In this document: positions 10,061 to 18,806 of the stretch, in pieces
How the letters are laid out: each line of letters opens with the position of its first letter
Numbering within the stretch: position 1 is the stretch's first letter
Source: Terasakiella brassicae
Lineage (GTDB): Bacteria > Pseudomonadota > Alphaproteobacteria > Rhodospirillales > Terasakiellaceae
NCBI RefSeq assembly: GCF_014641495.1
Contig: NZ_BMHV01000002.1
Coordinates: 172,089 to 236,088 of the forward strand
Length of the DNA stretch: 64,000 nucleotides
Direction of reading: 5' to 3'
Translations under genes and position numbers: made by a program
Notes under the pieces: model-generated
Seen by the model: only the letters and a program-made list of their open reading frames with translations
Told to the model about the DNA's origin: nothing
Databases searched by the model: none

Positions 10061-10119
10061 CCAATATCATCCAAGGAATGATATGGTCGGACATAAAATG
10101 TTTGATCCCCTATCATTCC
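10061..10119. promoter_or_regulatory. Candidate ArsR operator region upstream of arsC
   Basis: ATATCAT (10064-10070) and ATGATAT (10078-10084) form an inverted repeat with a 7-base spacer. The half-site TATCATTCC occurs inverted at 10075-10083 and directly at 10111-10119, just upstream of the arsC ribosome-binding site (AGAAGGCAG). The position fits a metalloregulator operator for the arsenic cassette, with the ArsR domain encoded two genes on. Binding is inference. Confidence 0.45.
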
Positions 10120-10138
10120 AACCAAGAGAAGGCAGCTT

Positions 10139-10480
10139 ATGTCCGTTACCATCTATCATAATCCACGCTGTAGCAAATCCCGCCAGACACTTCAACTTAT
10201 TGAAGATAAAGGCATTAGCCCAACCATCATCACCTATCTGGACAATCCACCCAGCATTGATGAGCTTAAAGCCATTTTGTCAAAACTGGGGGTCTCGCCA
10301 CGCGAACTACTTCGCAAAAAAGAAGCAGAAGAATGTGGCCTGAATGACGATTCGCTGAATGAAGATGCCCTTATCGCTGGCATGGTTGCCAACCCACGCG
10401 CCATCGAGCGCCCGATTGTGGTTAAAGGTGACAAGGCGGTTCTGGGCCGTCCCCCTGAAAATGTACTGGATCTGCTCTAG
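10139..10480 (+). CDS. arsC: Arsenate reductase, glutaredoxin-dependent (ArsC/Spx fold)
   Basis: A 113-residue ArsC of the glutaredoxin-coupled class that reduces arsenate to arsenite. The N-terminal active site NPRCSKSR contains the catalytic cysteine. The later block NPRAIERPIVV carries the arginine that helps hold oxyanion. The protein has family-normal length. It is the first gene of a plus-strand arsenic cassette, 69 bases before the ArsR-ArsC fusion gene. Arsenite made here would be exported by the ACR3 pump encoded at 11479-12510. Confidence 0.93.
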   Translation: MSVTIYHNPRCSKSRQTLQLIEDKGISPTIITYLDNPPSIDELKAILSKLGVSPRELLRKKEAEECGLNDDSLNEDALIAGMVANPRAIERPIVVKGDKAVLGRPPENVLDLL

Positions 10481-10549
10481 GCCTGAATAAATCTCCAAGA
10501 CGGGATTTCATTTATTTCACTGGTCAACTCTCTGTCATTAAACTATAAC

Positions 10550-11431
10550 ATGACTCTTCGTATATTCACGAAATATAAAAATGATATGAAAACAGAGAAT
10601 GCCATACAGTTATTTGCTGCCCTTGCCCATGAAACAAGGCTGGGGGCTTTTCGAACCCTTCTCAACAAAGGGGCGATGAGTGCCGGTGACTTATCCGAAT
10701 ACCTTCATGCAACGCCGTCAACACTTTCAGCCCACTTGCGGGACTTACGATCCGCCGGGTTGATAAGCAGTTACAAACAAGGGCGTTTCATATTTTATGA
10801 AGCCAATGTTTCGGCAATCGGTGTCTTGGTAAACTATCTGCTGATGGAATGTTGTAATGGCAAGCCGGAAGCCTGTGCGGATTCTCTGGGTGTTTTAAAA
10901 TCCATATCAGAGGGTCTCGTCATGACGGCCAACATCACAGAAGACAAAGTATTCAACGTTCTCTTTCTCTGTACAGGAAATTCCGCCAGAAGCATTATGG
11001 CCGAAGCAATTTTGAACCGTGAAGGCATAGGACGTTTTAACGCTTATAGCGCAGGTTCCACCCCTCGCGGTGAAGTCCACCCGGAAACAATCAAATTGCT
11101 GCGCCGAAGCAATCTTCCTGTTGAACATCTACGATCCAAAAAATGGGAAGAGTTTATAGGGGAAGATGCCCCGAAACTGGATTTTGTCTTTACCGTTTGT
11201 GACAACGCCGCCCATGAAGTTTGTCCCGTTTGGCCCGGTCAACCCTTAACAGCCAATTGGGGGGTGCCTGATCCTGCATTGGCAAGCGGCACACCGTCAG
11301 AAGTTGCTCTTGCTTTTGCCGATACTTACCGAATGCTAAATAATCGAATTTCTATTTTCACGGCTTTGCCGTTACAAGCGCTTGATAAACTGTCATTGCA
11401 AAAACGACTGGATGAAATCGGGCAGTCCTGA
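10550..11431 (+). CDS. Fused ArsR repressor and LMW-phosphatase-type arsenate reductase
   Basis: A 293-residue two-domain protein. Residues about 13-110 form an ArsR/SmtB winged-helix regulator (LSAHLRDLRSAGLI recognition region). Cysteines C101, C102 and C109 could bind arsenite, somewhat like the cysteine cluster of Acidithiobacillus ArsR. From about residue 135 a low-molecular-weight tyrosine-phosphatase fold begins with the P-loop C141-TGNSA-R147; the distal VPDPA supplies the usual aspartate. This half would be a thioredoxin-type arsenate reductase. An in-frame ATG at 10586 is an equally plausible start. An internal ATG at 10922 with AGAGGG 7 bases upstream lies at the domain junction and could yield free reductase. 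Confidence 0.9.
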   Translation: MTLRIFTKYKNDMKTENAIQLFAALAHETRLGAFRTLLNKGAMSAGDLSEYLHATPSTLSAHLRDLRSAGLISSYKQGRFIFYEANVSAIGVLVNYLLMECCNGKPEACADSLGVLKSISEGLVMTANITEDKVFNVLFLCTGNSARSIMAEAILNREGIGRFNAYSAGSTPRGEVHPETIKLLRRSNLPVEHLRSKKWEEFIGEDAPKLDFVFTVCDNAAHEVCPVWPGQPLTANWGVPDPALASGTPSEVALAFADTYRMLNNRISIFTALPLQALDKLSLQKRLDEIGQS

Positions 11432-11478
11432 ATTATCGAAATTACATGAATGAAACAGGCAAATAACGGATATTTAAG

Positions 11479-12510
11479 ATGGGACTATTTGAAAGATATT
11501 TAACCCTTTGGGTCGGCCTCTGCATTATCGCCGGTGTCCTTCTGGGAAATCTGTATCCTGCACTCTTTGCCTTTATTGCCGGATTGGAACTTGCGCACGT
11601 CAATCTGGTCGTTGCGGTTTTAATCTGGGTGATGATTTATCCGATGATGGTGCAAATTGATTTCTTTGCCATCAAGGATATTGGCAAAAAGCCCCAAGGT
11701 ATCCTCCTGACTGTTATTGTAAACTGGCTCATCAAGCCCTTCTCAATGGCATTTCTGGGTTGGCTATTCTTCAAAGTTATCTTTGCTGGATGGGTCAACC
11801 CAGAAACCGCAGAACAATATATTGCCGGTATGATTTTATTAGGCGTTGCCCCTTGTACCGCAATGGTATTCGTCTGGAGCCAACTGACAAAAGGCGACCC
11901 TAACTACACTTTGGTTCAAGTCTCGGTAAATGACATCATTATGGTGTTCGCCTTTGCCCCAATCGCCGCTTTTTTGCTGGGTATTTCAGAAATACATGTT
12001 CCGTGGGAAACATTGCTGCTTTCCGTCGTTCTTTACGTTCTCTTTCCCTTAATTCTGGGTGTGCTGACTCGTAAACGGCTGGAACGAAAAAATGATGATC
12101 ACAAACTCATTGCTTTTTTAGAGAAAGTCAAACCGTGGTCGGTTGTCGGATTACTCTCAACCGTCATTCTTCTTTTTGGATTTCAGGCTGAAAAGATCAT
12201 CGCACAGCCACAAGACATCATGCTGATTGCCATCCCTTTGTTGATCCAGACTTATGGCATTTTTATCATTGCCTATCTGGCGGCAAAAGCCATGAAACTG
12301 GCCCACAATATCGCAGGTCCGGCCTCCTTGATCGGGACATCAAACTTTTTTGAATTGGCGGTCGCTGTTGCCATTTCACTTTTTGGACTGCATTCCGGTG
12401 CTGCCCTTGCCACTGTTGTCGGTGTCCTCGTCGAGGTTCCGGTCATGTTGTCACTGGTGGCTATCGTCAATAACACCCGCCATTGGTTTGCAGAAAAGCC
12501 CGCAGATTGA
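11479..12510 (+). CDS. Arsenite efflux transporter ACR3
   Basis: A 343-residue inner-membrane carrier with about ten hydrophobic segments, of the ACR3 (BART superfamily) type and not the ArsB type. The conserved cysteine of the family is in [12 protein letters not shown], in the fourth segment region. It expels arsenite by exchange with protons. It is the last gene of the arsenic cassette, 47 bases after the ArsR-ArsC fusion, and receives the product of both reductases. Confidence 0.95.
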   Translation: MGLFERYLTLWVGLCIIAGVLLGNLYPALFAFIAGLELAHVNLVVAVLIWVMIYPMMVQIDFFAIKDIGKKPQGILLTVIVNWLIKPFSMAFLGWLFFKVIFAGWVNPETAEQYIAGMILLGVAPCTAMVFVWSQLTKGDPNYTLVQVSVNDIIMVFAFAPIAAFLLGISEIHVPWETLLLSVVLYVLFPLILGVLTRKRLERKNDDHKLIAFLEKVKPWSVVGLLSTVILLFGFQAEKIIAQPQDIMLIAIPLLIQTYGIFIIAYLAAKAMKLAHNIAGPASLIGTSNFFELAVAVAISLFGLHSGAALATVVGVLVEVPVMLSLVAIVNNTRHWFAEKPAD

Positions 12511-12534
12511 TTGCTGCGGGCCTCCTCTCAAACC

Positions 12535-13182
12535 TTAAATCAGGTTGAGGACTTCTTTGACGCAAGCCTCTGCCCCATCGGCAATCTGGGCAATATTGGC
12601 ATCCAGCATATAACAGGGTGTCGTGACCACTTTGGCTGCCTGATCAATAATAATTTCACCATGATCGGTACATGTGTGCGTACAGCCTAATGTTTCAATC
12701 GCGCCAGCAACGCCTTCATCCTGACCGATGGTCACGTTCACATCCCCGAAGACCTTGGCGAGAACAGCAGGGCTAATACATAAGGCACCGATCGGTTTGC
12801 CTGCGCTGCGTGTTGTTTTCAAGGCCGCTTCCACATCCACATTCACCGTGCAATCCGGCCCGTCAATTGCAAATGTGGACAGGTTTTTCGCCGCACCGAA
12901 ACCGCCGGGTAAAATCAATGCATCATAATCGGCCGCCTTATAATCAGACAGCGCCTTAATATCACCACGCGCAATCCGTGATGCTTCCACCATCACATTG
13001 CGTTTTTCATCCATTTCATCGCCTGTCATATGATTGATGACGTGATATTGATCCATATCCGGTGCAAAACACTGATATGTGGACCCGGCCCGTTGAATGG
13101 CCAGCATGGTCAAAACGGCTTCGTGAATTTCTGCGCCATCAAAAACGCCACAACCTGATAAAAGAACCGCAATTTTCGCCAT
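12535..13182 (-). CDS. elbB: Isoprenoid biosynthesis glyoxalase ElbB (DJ-1/PfpI superfamily)
   Basis: A 215-residue class I glutamine-amidotransferase-like protein. The N-terminal LLSGCGVFDGAEIHEA and the nucleophile-elbow cysteine in GALCISPAVLA are typical of ElbB. E. coli ElbB has weak glyoxalase activity and a loose genetic link to isoprenoid synthesis; its cellular role is unsettled. ATG at 13182 follows GGGAG at good spacing; a TTG two codons earlier is less likely. It is converging with acr3 and separated from gcvH by a terminator. Confidence 0.9.
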   Translation of the reverse strand: MAKIAVLLSGCGVFDGAEIHEAVLTMLAIQRAGSTYQCFAPDMDQYHVINHMTGDEMDEKRNVMVEASRIARGDIKALSDYKAADYDALILPGGFGAAKNLSTFAIDGPDCTVNVDVEAALKTTRSAGKPIGALCISPAVLAKVFGDVNVTIGQDEGVAGAIETLGCTHTCTDHGEIIIDQAAKVVTTPCYMLDANIAQIADGAEACVKEVLNLI

Positions 13183-13205
13183 ATTCAAGTCTCCCTTTAA
13201 AAAAT

Positions 13206-13247
13206 AAAAGTGCCGAAAAAACCCCTTTCAGGTCTTCCGGCACTTTT
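13206..13247 (-). terminator. Intrinsic terminator after gcvH
   Basis: On the minus strand a 10-bp stem (AAAAGTGCCG with CGGCACTTTT) with a 22-base loop is followed by TATTTTTT. It lies 18 bases after the gcvH stop and before elbB, so the riboswitch-controlled transcript probably ends here. Confidence 0.85.
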
Positions 13248-13265
13248 ACAGATATTCAGCACATC

Positions 13266-13640
13266 TTAGTCAAGACCATCACAGAATGCCTGATAAGCGG
13301 CTTCGTCCATCAAATCATCCAGTTGCGCCGCATCGCCAACAGTCATTTTAAAGAACCAGCCATCACCTTCCGGGGAACTATTCACAAGGGCGGGATCATC
13401 TTCCAGGGCTTCGTTGCCTTCAATGATTTCGCCCGTGATCGGGGCGTAAACTTCAGAAGCGGCCTTTACAGATTCAACAACGGCACAGTCTTCACCTTGT
13501 TCAACTTCGCGGCCGGCTTCCGGCAATTCAACAAACACGATATCACCAAGGGCGTTTTGGGCGTAATCGGTAATGCCGACCGTTGCATTTTCGCCTTCAA
13601 TCAATACCCATTCATGGTCTTCTGTATATTTCACAGTCAT
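13266..13640 (-). CDS. gcvH: Glycine cleavage system H protein
   Basis: A 124-residue lipoyl carrier that shuttles the aminomethyl group between P, T and L proteins of the glycine cleavage system. The lipoylated lysine lies in [13 protein letters not shown]. The start [11 protein letters not shown] is typical; the upstream in-frame extension is not homologous and overlaps gcvT. gcvT stops 4 bases upstream and a GAGA sits in the gap, so the two are translationally linked. gcvP does not follow; a terminator does. Confidence 0.96.
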   Translation of the reverse strand: MTVKYTEDHEWVLIEGENATVGITDYAQNALGDIVFVELPEAGREVEQGEDCAVVESVKAASEVYAPITGEIIEGNEALEDDPALVNSSPEGDGWFFKMTVGDAAQLDDLMDEAAYQAFCDGLD

Positions 13641-13644
13641 TCTC

Positions 13645-14745
13645 TTAGCCCTTGTAGTAACGTTGTGGAACAAATGGTAATTTGGCAATCTCCGCCGGCA
13701 TCGCTTTGCCGCGTACAATTAAATTGACGGACGTGCCGATTTTCGAAAATTCGTGTTTGACGTAACCCATCGCAACCGGTCCCTGAAAAGTCGGACCGAA
13801 GCCACCGGAGGTAATTTCACCGATGATGTTACCGTCTTGATCGGCAATCTCGGTATGGGCACGTGCAGGCGCACGACCCAAAGGTTTAATCCCCACCCGT
13901 TTGCGCGCAATGCCCTCATTCAGATGCGTCATCACGACACCATGACCGGGAAAACCACCTTCTTCGCGGCGACGTTTACCCACCGCCCAATTCAAGGAAG
14001 CTTCAATCGGGGAAGTGGTTTCATCAATATCAGCCCCATAAAGACACAAGCCGACTTCCAGACGTAAGGAGTCACGTGCGCCCAAACCAATGGCTTCGAC
14101 CTCGTCTTCACCCAGAAGCTTACGGGCCAAGTCTTCGGCTTTATCCGCCGGAACGGAAATTTCATAACCATCTTCCCCGGTATAGCCAGAACGCGACACC
14201 AAACAAGGAATACCCGCAATATCGTATTCCCCCATATTCATAAAGATCAGTTGATCAATGCCGGGGGCAAAACGGTTTAAAACCACAGGCGCCATCGGGC
14301 CTTGTAAGGCCAACAGCGCGCGATCATTGAGCAATTCCAACTCGTAATCCGGTAAAGATCGGGCGATATAGTCAAAATCGGCCTCTTTACACGCCGCATT
14401 TACCACCAGATAGAGATGATCCCCCCGGTTGGTCACCATGAAATCATCTCGAATACCGCCTTGTTCGTTCATCAATAAAGAATATCGGATACCGTTCTGA
14501 GGGAGGCCTTTAATATCACTCGGCGTCAGGCTTTCAATTGCCGCCTGAACATCAGCCCCTTTTAAAAGCGCCTGCCCCATATGGGACACATCAAACAGAC
14601 CGCAAGCCTCTCGCGTATGGGTATGTTCTTTCATAATACCCTGTTTATATTGCACAGGCATATCATAACCGGCAAAGGGCACCATCTTGCCGCCCAACTC
14701 CAAATGCAAGGCATGAAGCGGGGTGGTTTTTAAATCTTCACTCAT
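13645..14745 (-). CDS. gcvT: Glycine cleavage system T protein (aminomethyltransferase)
   Basis: A 366-residue tetrahydrofolate-dependent enzyme that releases ammonia from the H-protein-bound intermediate and forms methylene-THF. Typical blocks are [10 protein letters not shown] near residue 47, the [12 protein letters not shown] region, [13 protein letters not shown] near 185 and the C-terminal [10 protein letters not shown]. It is the first gene after a glycine riboswitch, so expression should rise with glycine. It is cotranscribed with gcvH. Confidence 0.97.
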   Translation of the reverse strand: MSEDLKTTPLHALHLELGGKMVPFAGYDMPVQYKQGIMKEHTHTREACGLFDVSHMGQALLKGADVQAAIESLTPSDIKGLPQNGIRYSLLMNEQGGIRDDFMVTNRGDHLYLVVNAACKEADFDYIARSLPDYELELLNDRALLALQGPMAPVVLNRFAPGIDQLIFMNMGEYDIAGIPCLVSRSGYTGEDGYEISVPADKAEDLARKLLGEDEVEAIGLGARDSLRLEVGLCLYGADIDETTSPIEASLNWAVGKRRREEGGFPGHGVVMTHLNEGIARKRVGIKPLGRAPARAHTEIADQDGNIIGEITSGGFGPTFQGPVAMGYVKHEFSKIGTSVNLIVRGKAMPAEIAKLPFVPQRYYKG

Positions 14746-14769
14746 GGAAAATTCCTTTTATGATGAGTC

Positions 14770-14860
14770 CAGCGGTCCTATATGCCTGAGAGTTTGCAGG
14801 GGCGCTTGCTCCTTCGGCGGATGATCCGTTCAAAGATAAAGATCATCACTCTCCCGCATG
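14770..14860 (-). promoter_or_regulatory. Glycine riboswitch (gcvT motif), apparently a single aptamer
   Basis: Read on the minus strand the leader contains GCGGGAGAGTG, then CGCCGAAGGAGCAAG, then AAACTCTCAGGCA and finally AGGACCGC. These are the conserved blocks of the glycine aptamer in the right order and spacing. It ends about 25 bases before the gcvT start. No second copy of the blocks is visible upstream, so it looks like a singlet and not the common tandem form. Translational control is likely because no terminator stem is evident between aptamer and gene. Confidence 0.92.
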
Positions 14861-14947
14861 GGATCATATGATTTCGCCGCATTTTACAGAGGGTCGTTTT
14901 TACGGTCAAAAGGATTTTCAACAATGTGAAAAAATTCCACCTTCAGG

Positions 14948-16372
14948 TCAACGCCCCAGTTCCTTAAAGGCAGAAAGGGCGCGTTCCCGTGTCGATTTCA
15001 GATCAACAATCGGTCGGGGATACTGGACACCAAGAACAATCGAATGTTGCTTTAAAATATCCATCGGGGCCATCCACGGTTTGTGAATATATTTATCCGG
15101 CAAGCCTGCCAGTTCCGGCACATAACGCCGGATATAATCGCCACTGGGATCAAACTTTTCCGATTGTGTCACCGGATTGAATATCCGAAAATAAGGCGCG
15201 GCATCTGCCCCACAACCCGCCACCCACTGCCAGCTTGCACTGTTATTGGCAAGATCGGCATCAAACAGGCAATCCCAAAACCAGCCTTCCCCATCTTGCC
15301 ACGGGATCATCAGATTCTTAACCAGAAAAGAAGCAACAATCATGCGTACCCGGTTGTGCATATACCCGGTTTGCCACAGTTCACGCATCCCGGCATCAAT
15401 AATCGGATATCCCGTTCTTCCGCTTTGCCATGCACTCACATGCTGTGTATTTTCCAGCCAGGGAAAATCATTAAATTTTTCCTGAAGCGGTTGTTCCGGT
15501 ATGTGCGCATTATAATAAAGCAGAGAATGGGAAAATTCCCGCCATGCCAGTTCCGAACAGAAATGATCCAGATCACGATCGAGATGATGCGCCTGTCCAT
15601 AGCTGCGTGCCGCTGCCCATACCTGATGCGGTGAAATCTGTCCAAAATGCAGATAAGGTGCCAATCTTGAGGTGTTATCCTGCGCGGGGCAGTCTCGTCC
15701 CGTTTTATAATGGGACAGGCCGTCACACAAAAATGCATCCAGTCGGTTATGAGCCCCTTCCTCGCTAATATCCCAATGGGCAACCATGTCGCTATACCAA
15801 TCGACCTTGCGGGGTAATAACGACAGATCATCCAGTGCAAGCCCCTTGTCTTTTTGCACCAAGGATATGGTATCTGGGGCAGGTAGCGGGGAGCGCGGCG
15901 GAGCTGCGTTTAGGCAGCCTTTGCGAAAATAGGGCGTAAAGACCTTGTACGGCGTACCATCTTTTTTCTGCACCTCCCACGGTTCCCATAACAGAGAATG
16001 GTTGAAACTGCGCACATCCACGCCCTGTTGCAAAAAACGTTCCTTGATGGTGCAATCGCGTGCCATACGCCACGGCTCGTAACAGCGTCCCCAATAAAGC
16101 CCTTTGACGTCATAATCCGCAATCAGTTGCGCCAAAATTTCAGCCGCATTCCCCTGAAAAACCTGTAAACACCCGTCAAGCTGGTCATTCAAATCCTGCA
16201 AAGCCGAATGGAGCCAAACCCGCGACGCCGCCCCCATCTTCCATTGCGCCGCCGCCTCGTCATCCAGAATATATATCGGTAAAACCGTCCCGCATTGTGC
16301 GGCATACTGCAAAGCCGGATTGTCCGCCAAACGCAAATCTTGCCGAAACCAGACGATGTTTACTTTGTTCAT
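14948..16372 (-). CDS. phrB: Deoxyribodipyrimidine photolyase
   Basis: A 474-residue flavoprotein that repairs UV-induced cyclobutane pyrimidine dimers using light. The N-terminal antenna-binding Rossmann domain opens with IVWFRQDLRLADNPAL. The C-terminal FAD domain shows TGYPIIDAGMRELW, HNRVRMIVASFL and DADLANNSASWQW, all typical of class I CPD photolyases. It has family-normal length and stands alone between gcvT and a lipoprotein gene. A cryptochrome is less likely because the repair-type tryptophan and asparagine context is kept. Confidence 0.94.
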   Translation of the reverse strand: MNKVNIVWFRQDLRLADNPALQYAAQCGTVLPIYILDDEAAAQWKMGAASRVWLHSALQDLNDQLDGCLQVFQGNAAEILAQLIADYDVKGLYWGRCYEPWRMARDCTIKERFLQQGVDVRSFNHSLLWEPWEVQKKDGTPYKVFTPYFRKGCLNAAPPRSPLPAPDTISLVQKDKGLALDDLSLLPRKVDWYSDMVAHWDISEEGAHNRLDAFLCDGLSHYKTGRDCPAQDNTSRLAPYLHFGQISPHQVWAAARSYGQAHHLDRDLDHFCSELAWREFSHSLLYYNAHIPEQPLQEKFNDFPWLENTQHVSAWQSGRTGYPIIDAGMRELWQTGYMHNRVRMIVASFLVKNLMIPWQDGEGWFWDCLFDADLANNSASWQWVAGCGADAAPYFRIFNPVTQSEKFDPSGDYIRRYVPELAGLPDKYIHKPWMAPMDILKQHSIVLGVQYPRPIVDLKSTRERALSAFKELGR

Positions 16373-16429
16373 ATCTTAGCTCGTGTGATGTATTCATCAT
16401 AATATTTCAGATATTAAACAAGCGTCCAA

Positions 16430-16996
16430 TTAACGTTGGCGCAAACGTTCGTTATAGGCCATTTCTTCTTCGCTCAGTTGAAAACCGACATAGATTTCAT
16501 AGGCCGTACCGTCTTTACTGCCATCCGTTGTAAGGGTCAGATCGATCGGTTCATCACGCACTTCGTTTTGAACCAGATTGCCGGGGAAAGCGAGTTTCAG
16601 GGGAAAGACACTTTTTTGCAGAATGTTTTTCTGTTCATCAACCATCGCAACAAAATATTCAATCTCTGCCAGACGGCTGGTATCTGCCGGGCCGCGTTTG
16701 CCTAAAATCACCGGTGCCACTTGCGCATGAATGGAACCCGCACGTGTGTCATAATCCACGTCATATTCACAGGTGCTATAAACATTTGTCACCTTGGCTT
16801 CAAACAGCACATCGATCAGATCTCGCCCCGGTCCGGGTTTGAATTTGGTTAATTCCGCCGCGTTGCGTAAAACTGTAACACGCGGACAAGGTTCCGGTTT
16901 TGCCTTGCGCCAGACTTTCAAACTATCCACAGTATCACAAGCACTTAACCCAACACCAAGGGCCAAAGCGAGCAAAGTGAATTTAGCGATTTTCAT
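16430..16996 (-). CDS. Hypothetical lipoprotein
   Basis: A 188-residue predicted lipoprotein of unknown function. A short signal peptide (MKIAKFTLLALALG) ends in the lipobox LSAC. The mature part is mixed alpha/beta with several cysteines (one early in EPCPR, another in STCEYD) and no enzyme motif I recognise. The ATG at 16996 follows TGGAG; an ATG at 17008 has none. It follows the PG-binding/TPR-like gene by 59 bases on the same strand, hinting at an envelope role. Confidence 0.78.
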   Translation of the reverse strand: MKIAKFTLLALALGVGLSACDTVDSLKVWRKAKPEPCPRVTVLRNAAELTKFKPGPGRDLIDVLFEAKVTNVYSTCEYDVDYDTRAGSIHAQVAPVILGKRGPADTSRLAEIEYFVAMVDEQKNILQKSVFPLKLAFPGNLVQNEVRDEPIDLTLTTDGSKDGTAYEIYVGFQLSEEEMAYNERLRQR

Positions 16997-17055
16997 TGAA
17001 AACTCCATAGCTTGAAAGGCAGTGACAGCACCTTACCCCATAAGCAAGGCGACAA

Positions 17056-18738
17056 TCAATCAAAGCGATACGCCAAAGCCGCAAATTTTGCCAAGGCCCG
17101 AGATCTTGCCCACGGATTTTTCAGTTCCTCAACCGTCACAAGCCCCAGTTCAAAGGCGCGTTTTGCCCGTTCCGGCTCATTTTCCGTCTGATAGTATTCC
17201 ACCAGATCACCCAAGACCCAAACCCGGGAAAATTTACTTTTTATCGCCCCGACCGCCATTTGGGCCACCGCGTCCAAATCCGTCCCCGCCACGGATAAAT
17301 GATTCCGACTGGCCGCATGGGCCAGATCCCACAGCCCGCGCGCTTTCAAGCGGTCATCACTTATATTTTGTAAAATGGCATAAGCCCGCGCGGCATGGAC
17401 ACTTTCTTGTGAATTTTCGGCAATCCTCATCAGGGTTTGCGCGATATGGGATAAGGAAAAATTCCGTGCAAAGGGTAATTTTACCCCTTTGGCAATGACA
17501 AGGGCTTCTTCCAACGCAGTCAAGGCATTTTGATGTTCCCCCGCACGCCACATATGTCCGGCCATATCGGCCAAAATAACACTGCGATAGCGTTTTGCCG
17601 AAATCCGTTCAATGGTTTGGTGGGCGGCCTTGAAACGTTGCGCTTTTAAAAAAGCCCGCGCCGCCGCCATCAAAACCGGAATACGGGTTTCATCATCCGG
17701 CATTTTTTCAAGCACTTTCAACGCCCATTCTGGATAGCCGATTTTTGCAATCGCCCCGGCCGCTTGGCGCATCAAGGTGACTTTCGATCCGTTTTGCGCT
17801 TTTGTTCGGGCACGTTCAGACATGGCATCCAATAAATTAAGCGCCCGTTTGCTCTCGACATCAGCCAGCAGTTCTGCCGCTTCAATCTGAAGGGACAAGC
17901 CTTCTTCAAAAGACTCCAGCCCTGCCGCAGTTGTCAAAATATTATCAACAATGCGTTTCAGGTCCCTTTTACGATTTTCAATGCGATAGGCTTTGGCAAT
18001 TTCCAATAAAACAGAAAGGCGACGTTCAATCACCGGGATTAAATCCAAACTGCTCAGGGCTTCTTCAATCTTGCCTTCGCGCGCATGGGTTTTCGCAATA
18101 TTGGTCAAGGCCGCAATAATCAAGCGGCTGTCTTTAATCCGCGCCGCCGTTTTCAGGGCGTCCTCTTCCTGACCGACAGCGACTTGCGCAGCCAAAATCT
18201 CACCCAGCGCCCAATCACGCATATCATCTTCATAGACCGCCTTTGAAGTTTCAACCGCCCCACGCAGCAAACATCCGCTGGTGGGTTGGACAAAACAATG
18301 CGACATATCGCGGGTCGGGTCTGCGGTTTTATGGTCTTTTTGTTCCAGCAATTTCCGGGTGCGCGGGTCGGATAGCAAAGCCTGACGTGCCTTTTCCCGG
18401 CGTTGACGGCGCACGTCTTCCAATCGCGTAATCAACGCCCGGATGCGCCCGACATTTTCCAGATGCGCAATTAATTCCGCCGATATCTTGCCGGTTTGTG
18501 GCAATCCTTGTTCTTTTTGATACAGCCGAATTGCGCGTTCCAGATCGGACCCCATAAAACCGTCAACCGCCCCTTCATAGCGCCCTTGCGATTTCAGAAG
18601 TTCCTGAACACGGGCAACCGGATTCTTCAAACGATAAAGTTCGGGGCGGGCCTGCGGGTCCGCCAGTCCATCCGGTTTGGCCGCAAAGGCGGGCAGTCCC
18701 ATCCCGATGACCAGACATATGAGTATCATGCGCAACAT
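17056..18738 (-). CDS. Secreted peptidoglycan-binding / TPR-like helical repeat protein
   Basis: A 560-residue exported protein. A signal peptide ends near residue 20 (PAFA-A). Residues about 40-95 match a PG_binding_1 domain (VARVQELLKSQGRYEGAVDG and AIRLYQKEQGLPQTGKI). From about 170 to the end are tandem helical pairs of roughly 35 residues, with alternating small residues (RIAAL, LLEIAKAY, LAHAA), as in TPR or Sel1-like solenoids. No catalytic domain is visible. It probably sits in the periplasm as a scaffold attached to the wall. Function unknown. Confidence 0.8.
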   Translation of the reverse strand: MLRMILICLVIGMGLPAFAAKPDGLADPQARPELYRLKNPVARVQELLKSQGRYEGAVDGFMGSDLERAIRLYQKEQGLPQTGKISAELIAHLENVGRIRALITRLEDVRRQRREKARQALLSDPRTRKLLEQKDHKTADPTRDMSHCFVQPTSGCLLRGAVETSKAVYEDDMRDWALGEILAAQVAVGQEEDALKTAARIKDSRLIIAALTNIAKTHAREGKIEEALSSLDLIPVIERRLSVLLEIAKAYRIENRKRDLKRIVDNILTTAAGLESFEEGLSLQIEAAELLADVESKRALNLLDAMSERARTKAQNGSKVTLMRQAAGAIAKIGYPEWALKVLEKMPDDETRIPVLMAAARAFLKAQRFKAAHQTIERISAKRYRSVILADMAGHMWRAGEHQNALTALEEALVIAKGVKLPFARNFSLSHIAQTLMRIAENSQESVHAARAYAILQNISDDRLKARGLWDLAHAASRNHLSVAGTDLDAVAQMAVGAIKSKFSRVWVLGDLVEYYQTENEPERAKRAFELGLVTVEELKNPWARSRALAKFAALAYRFD

Positions 18739-18806
18739 AGAAAAAATTTTATCACGAAAGAACAGGATTGGCTTTACTCTTTGTTGCGGGTTTCTATATT
18801 GGGCTT

